Part shown: positions 60,394-64,000 of the stretch, in pieces
How the letters are laid out: each line of letters starts with the position of its first letter
How positions within the stretch are numbered: position 1 is the first letter of the stretch
Origin: Pollutimonas harenae
GTDB taxonomy: Bacteria > Pseudomonadota > Gammaproteobacteria > Burkholderiales > Burkholderiaceae_B
Reading direction: 5' to 3'
Assembly: GCF_004153685.1 (NCBI RefSeq)
Contig: NZ_SDQD01000003.1
Coordinates: 124,001 to 188,000 of the forward strand
DNA length: 64,000 nucleotides
Position numbers and translations under genes: made by a program
Notes under the pieces: generated by a model
Database searches by the model: none
Told to the model about the DNA's origin: nothing
Seen by the model: only the letters and a program-made list of their open reading frames with translations

Positions 60394-63300
60394 CTATCCT
60401 TTTCCCGGGCAGCTGAAGCCCTGCATCTCACTGAGCCGAAATGGGCTTTTCACTGTATTGGCACTGAGTTCCAGCACCACCTTCCTACCCCCTATCGAAA
60501 ACGAAGCAATGGTTATCTCGGGCGAAGGGCCTCGCTTCAGACTCGCCTTGTCCAGCAGACGGTTAAGCGCCCACGGGCCCGTGGCGGAAAGCCCCGAGAC
60601 GCCAACCTGCGGCAGCAGTTCGATGCTGACCTGATTGCTTCCCCGGGTTCCTGGCCATTGCACCGTCGTGCCCACCTGGGGTCCGTGGGCATAGCTCACG
60701 GTTTGCCCATCCACATTCATGATGAACTGCGTAATATCAGTATCCATATGCAGGGGCCGTATCGAGACACGATAGGATGGCTCCGTTCCTGTCGCAGTAA
60801 AGTAGACACTGCGTATGATGCTGGCGCGTTGGAAGGCATCCAGGTAGCTTGCCTTTTCACCTGGCTCCCCATCCACACCTGGCTTGAAGCGCCAGCGCGA
60901 GCCCGACATATCAACGTGATTCACCAGTTTCTTCTGGAAGAAATCGTCCATCATGGCGCCCGGCGCGAACAGGCGCGCAAAGTCATTGGGAGCCACATCC
61001 CGGCTGGATTTGGATGAGAATGGATAGCGCCCAGCAATTGCCTGTCTGCAGAAAACACCCAGGTTGGCGGAAACGACACGCCCTAGTTGCTGGCGCTCTA
61101 CATCTGAAACTTCATTGGATGCATGCAGGGACAACTGGGTCAGCATGCCACCCACTGGCTTGGGTAGCCGCCCCGCCTCAGCCTGCAACTGTGTTACTAC
61201 ACTGGAAGTGGGCAAGGAACTGGCGCTACGCAAAGCGGCATCCGACGCCGTCAGATACACATATAGATCGTTGATCAGATCCGTTGTCGCCGCTATGGGT
61301 GCCGCCCCGCCCTGTGGCGCCGAGGAAAGATTGCGATAGACGCTGAAATGCCTGTCAACCATTGCCTCAATACGCTCTCCGGAACTCACCGCTCGCGTAG
61401 GATCGCCCGGCACAACAGAACCGAACATGCGCTCCAATGAGTTTTGTGTCGAGTTCACCTTGTCTTTGGCGCGGTCCACCAGCGAACGCTCATCAGATTC
61501 ACTGTCACGCAGCAAGGTCGTTTCTCTGGCGACCGATTGAATCAACTGGACCAGTGGCGAATTGGCGCTAGAAAGCGTACGGGCCGTTTCTATATTCTGC
61601 AACAATGTCTGAGCAGGCTTCAGGGTCAGGTCTGCCAAGTACATGTCCCAGTTCCTGACATAGTCCGCCAGATACAAGCGGCGGATATCGGCAATCAGTT
61701 GCTCATCAGGTATGGCTCCTTCGCCTTGAGTGGCGTCCACACCCAGCACCCAACGGTCGTCACGCCGGAGGTTGGCCGCCACCTCGCCTACCTGCTTGTC
61801 CACTCTTTCCCAGTAACCCTTATAGCTATAAAGGCCAGGAATGCCCTCATTCAATGGCTTACCGCTGACACGAGCAAATACGGACATGGCGGATGGTCCA
61901 CCCAGGTCCAGAAATGTCGTATCCGGCATCTGATCATTGAGCAACAGCCGCTTCAAACGGCTGTAGGCCCGTTCGGACAAAGCGTGCTGATCAAGGCTGG
62001 TACGCGTCCGCGCAATCAGCGCCTCATCCTTGGCAAAGGGCGACGTCAGCACCCGGCTGCCCACCAGGCGGCGCAAATGTCCTGACAATTGTCCATACTG
62101 CTTTCTGGTGTACCCCTCCGCCAGCAAGGTGCGCATATTGGACAAAAGCCAGGTATGCATGAAATCCGGGTTATAGCGCTGGGCATCGTAGAGCATCAGG
62201 TAAGCACGTAAGGCCTCATAGGAATACTCCAGATCATCTGCGGGAGCCGCTCTCAGCGCCGTGGCAATCCGCTGCGACACCTGCGGAACAAGCACCTGAT
62301 CTTGCGCGACCCGATATGCGCCATCTGCAGCCGCCTGGATCTTGTCTCCCTGATAAAGGCCGAAACCATAGCTGAAAGGCGGATCGTCGGTCTCAAAGCC
62401 GTTACCGGCAGGCAATGCTTGCAATGCATCCAGATAAGGCAGCAGGCCCAATACATCACCCGAGGCATCAAGCTTGATCTCCCGGCCCAGCGCCTCGACC
62501 TCAGGAATCCGCCCTTGCACGGTTTTCAGATATTGACTGTTGTTCCGGTAGCTATTGGCCCAACCGATCAGCAACAACAGCAAGCAGGCACCAACCGCTG
62601 CATAGCCCCCCCATTGCAAACGTCGATAGCGGCGCTCCCATTTCATATTGCGCCCAGCCAGACCCGACTCAGAAAATATCACCTTCTGCAATAGATTTTG
62701 CAGGAAGTAGCTGCGGCCATTCCCATTGGCCGATCCTCCTGCTGCGCTGCTTACGCTCGACAGGCCATCAATCTTCAGATAGCGTTTTAGCTGGCCCGTA
62801 ACATGATCGAAAGTCCGCCCGCCTTGCGTACCACTGGTGAAGTACACACCGCGTGGGAGTAAAGACGACTCGAATCTGGACGTCGCGAACACATCACTCA
62901 GAAAGTGACCCAATATGGGTTGAAGGCCGGCAAACTGTTGTGGCAGCAGATAAGCGAGCGCACGCCGGGACTCATCTGGCTCAGCGCTCATTACATCGGG
63001 CAAGCCAGCATACAAACGCTGCTTCAGAAGGTCGTACTCGGCATTGAACGATTCCTGCAGATTGAACCCTTCAGCCTGCAGCCTCGCATAGGGAAAAGTA
63101 AACCCCCAGACCTGCTTGAGCGCCTCCCTGCTGCACGATGAAAAATACTCATTGAAGCCGGACATCAGGTCCGACTTGGTCACCAGTACATACACGGGAA
63201 ACTGGATACCTAGTTGTTCGCGCAGCTCTTGCAGGCGTTGGCGCAACACGGCGGCATGCTGCACCCGCTCGGTATCGGACGACGAGAGCAAGTCTTCTAT

Positions 63301-64000
63301 GCTGACCGTGAGCATCACACCGTTGACAGGCTGGCGTCCTCGATAGCGTATCAACAGTTTCAGGAAACCCTTCCATTCTTCTTCGTCACCCGTTGGATCA
63401 CTTTCCTGAGTGGTATAGCGCCCGGCCGTGTCCAGCAGCACAGCGTCATCGGTAAACCACCAATCGCAATTACGGGTTCCGCCGACCCCTCGCAAGGCCA
63501 CCTTGCCAAAGCGATCCGCCAAGGGAAAGTTCAGACCCGAATTGACCAGGGCGGTGGTCTTGCCCGACCCAGGCGCTCCTATGAATACATACCAGGGTAG
63601 CTGGTACAAGTGTTGCCGCGAAAAGCGCGCCAGAGGCAGACGGCTGGACTTGCCATCGAAGCGCATCTTATGCAGGAGCTCTATGGCCTCGTCGAAACGC
63701 TCGGAAAGTGCCTTTACCTCGGGGCTCTGCCCGGGCTCTTCGGCTGCCACCTTCTTTGCGGGTCGACGCAACTGCCCCAGCAGTTGTGCATTGAGGCGAC
63801 CTTCACGCCATTTGCGCCACAACAAGCGCAACACATACAACGCAAACATGGCCACAATGACAGTGATGCGGACGGTTTCAGACTCCAGTGGCCGAACTGC
63901 CCCAAAGGCCAGAAGCGGACCCGCAACCCATATCAACAATGCCAATGCCAGCAGGCCGAAAAAGCTCCATAGCCCTCGACTCAGCAGAAAACTGAACAAG
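60394..64000 (-). CDS. tssM: Type VI secretion protein TssM (IcmF), start cut by window end
   Basis: This is a TssM inner-membrane protein of about 1200 residues, with only a few N-terminal codons beyond the window; no good start codon lies within it (the first in-window M would be a TTG). Two helices near the start (about 9-31 and 43-62) and a third near residue 465 bracket a cytoplasmic GTPase/ATPase-like domain with Walker A GAPGSGKT at 141-148 and DTAGRY after it. The large C-terminal part is periplasmic and links to TssJ and TssA-like partners; the extreme C-terminus is complete (ends CPGKG). TssM anchors the T6SS baseplate. Residue numbers count from the window edge. Confidence 0.95.
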   Translation of the reverse strand, partial: LFSFLLSRGLWSFFGLLALALLIWVAGPLLAFGAVRPLESETVRITVIVAMFALYVLRLLWRKWREGRLNAQLLGQLRRPAKKVAAEEPGQSPEVKALSERFDEAIELLHKMRFDGKSSRLPLARFSRQHLYQLPWYVFIGAPGSGKTTALVNSGLNFPLADRFGKVALRGVGGTRNCDWWFTDDAVLLDTAGRYTTQESDPTGDEEEWKGFLKLLIRYRGRQPVNGVMLTVSIEDLLSSSDTERVQHAAVLRQRLQELREQLGIQFPVYVLVTKSDLMSGFNEYFSSCSREALKQVWGFTFPYARLQAEGFNLQESFNAEYDLLKQRLYAGLPDVMSAEPDESRRALAYLLPQQFAGLQPILGHFLSDVFATSRFESSLLPRGVYFTSGTQGGRTFDHVTGQLKRYLKIDGLSSVSSAAGGSANGNGRSYFLQNLLQKVIFSESGLAGRNMKWERRYRRLQWGGYAAVGACLLLLLIGWANSYRNNSQYLKTVQGRIPEVEALGREIKLDASGDVLGLLPYLDALQALPAGNGFETDDPPFSYGFGLYQGDKIQAAADGAYRVAQDQVLVPQVSQRIATALRAAPADDLEYSYEALRAYLMLYDAQRYNPDFMHTWLLSNMRTLLAEGYTRKQYGQLSGHLRRLVGSRVLTSPFAKDEALIARTRTSLDQHALSERAYSRLKRLLLNDQMPDTTFLDLGGPSAMSVFARVSGKPLNEGIPGLYSYKGYWERVDKQVGEVAANLRRDDRWVLGVDATQGEGAIPDEQLIADIRRLYLADYVRNWDMYLADLTLKPAQTLLQNIETARTLSSANSPLVQLIQSVARETTLLRDSESDERSLVDRAKDKVNSTQNSLERMFGSVVPGDPTRAVSSGERIEAMVDRHFSVYRNLSSAPQGGAAPIAATTDLINDLYVYLTASDAALRSASSLPTSSVVTQLQAEAGRLPKPVGGMLTQLSLHASNEVSDVERQQLGRVVSANLGVFCRQAIAGRYPFSSKSSRDVAPNDFARLFAPGAMMDDFFQKKLVNHVDMSGSRWRFKPGVDGEPGEKASYLDAFQRASIIRSVYFTATGTEPSYRVSIRPLHMDTDITQFIMNVDGQTVSYAHGPQVGTTVQWPGTRGSNQVSIELLPQVGVSGLSATGPWALNRLLDKASLKRGPSPEITIASFSIGGRKVVLELSANTVKSPFRLSEMQGFSCPGKG

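Noticed and set aside
59854-61017. Long open frame (387 codons) across tagF and tssM on the plus strand
   Set aside because: It crosses the junction of two real genes on the other strand and has no coherent domain.

Overview
The window reads as chromosomal DNA of a betaproteobacterium, most likely in the order Burkholderiales and close to Alcaligenaceae (Bordetella/Achromobacter/Pusillimonas-like). The pointers are an EarP-type EF-P with Arg32 and its rhamnosyltransferase, a DUF2863 protein, the prpB-prpC-acnD-prpF order, AT-poor coding sequence, and family-level resemblance of nearly every gene. No taxonomy search was run. There is no rRNA, phage, insertion sequence or CRISPR array; one tRNA is present.

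Region 1 (1-11.9 kb) is the methylcitrate cycle: the 5' part of prpR, divergent prpB-prpC-acnD-prpF behind a clear sigma-54 promoter, then a separate prpD, two small genes and acnB. The acnB upstream region carries a second sigma-54-type element almost identical to the prp one. Region 2 (12-18.3 kb) is the EF-P modification locus, DUF2863-earP ... efp, split by a lysR/pirin/isochorismatase-like insert. Region 3 (18.5-28.5 kb) holds a peptide-type ABC transporter operon (YejABEF-like), a nuclease, an AidB-like acyl-CoA dehydrogenase, a DUF423 protein and the KDPG aldolase eda.

Region 4 (28.5-37.3 kb, all on the minus strand) is best read as a 2-ketogluconate/hexonate catabolic cluster: kguD-kguK-kguE-like enzymes, an amino-acid-type ABC transporter where Pseudomonas has the MFS permease KguT, a LacI-family regulator (PtxS-like), a gluconate 5-dehydrogenase-like SDR and a gulonate 3-dehydrogenase-like enzyme. 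A perfect palindrome matching the published PtxS operator core lies in front of the transporter. KDPG aldolase next door would complete the Entner-Doudoroff end of the route.

Region 5 (37.4-49.1 kb) is mixed housekeeping and accessory: adenine deaminase, a cold-shock protein, 3-methyladenine glycosylase, tRNA-Arg(ACG), a cytochrome P450 paired with a phosphoribosyltransferase-HAD fusion, an L-lactate dehydrogenase-like flavoprotein, a PaaY/CaiE-like hexapeptide protein, a ProQ/FinO protein, a LysE-type exporter divergent from a MocR regulator, an ATP-grasp ligase and an M20 amidohydrolase.

Region 6 (49.1-64 kb, minus strand) is one side of a type VI secretion locus. In transcription order it has tssM (cut by the window end), tagF, a membrane pseudokinase with a PEGA domain, DUF3540, a VgrG with a 15-copy octapeptide stalk, a small membrane protein, a DUF2169-pentapeptide fusion, a second pentapeptide protein, a PAAR-like DUF4150 protein with a nuclease-like C-terminus, and two paralogous TPR-like putative immunity proteins. 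The parts of the window most worth experimental follow-up are this effector-loading cassette and the PtxS-linked transporter swap.
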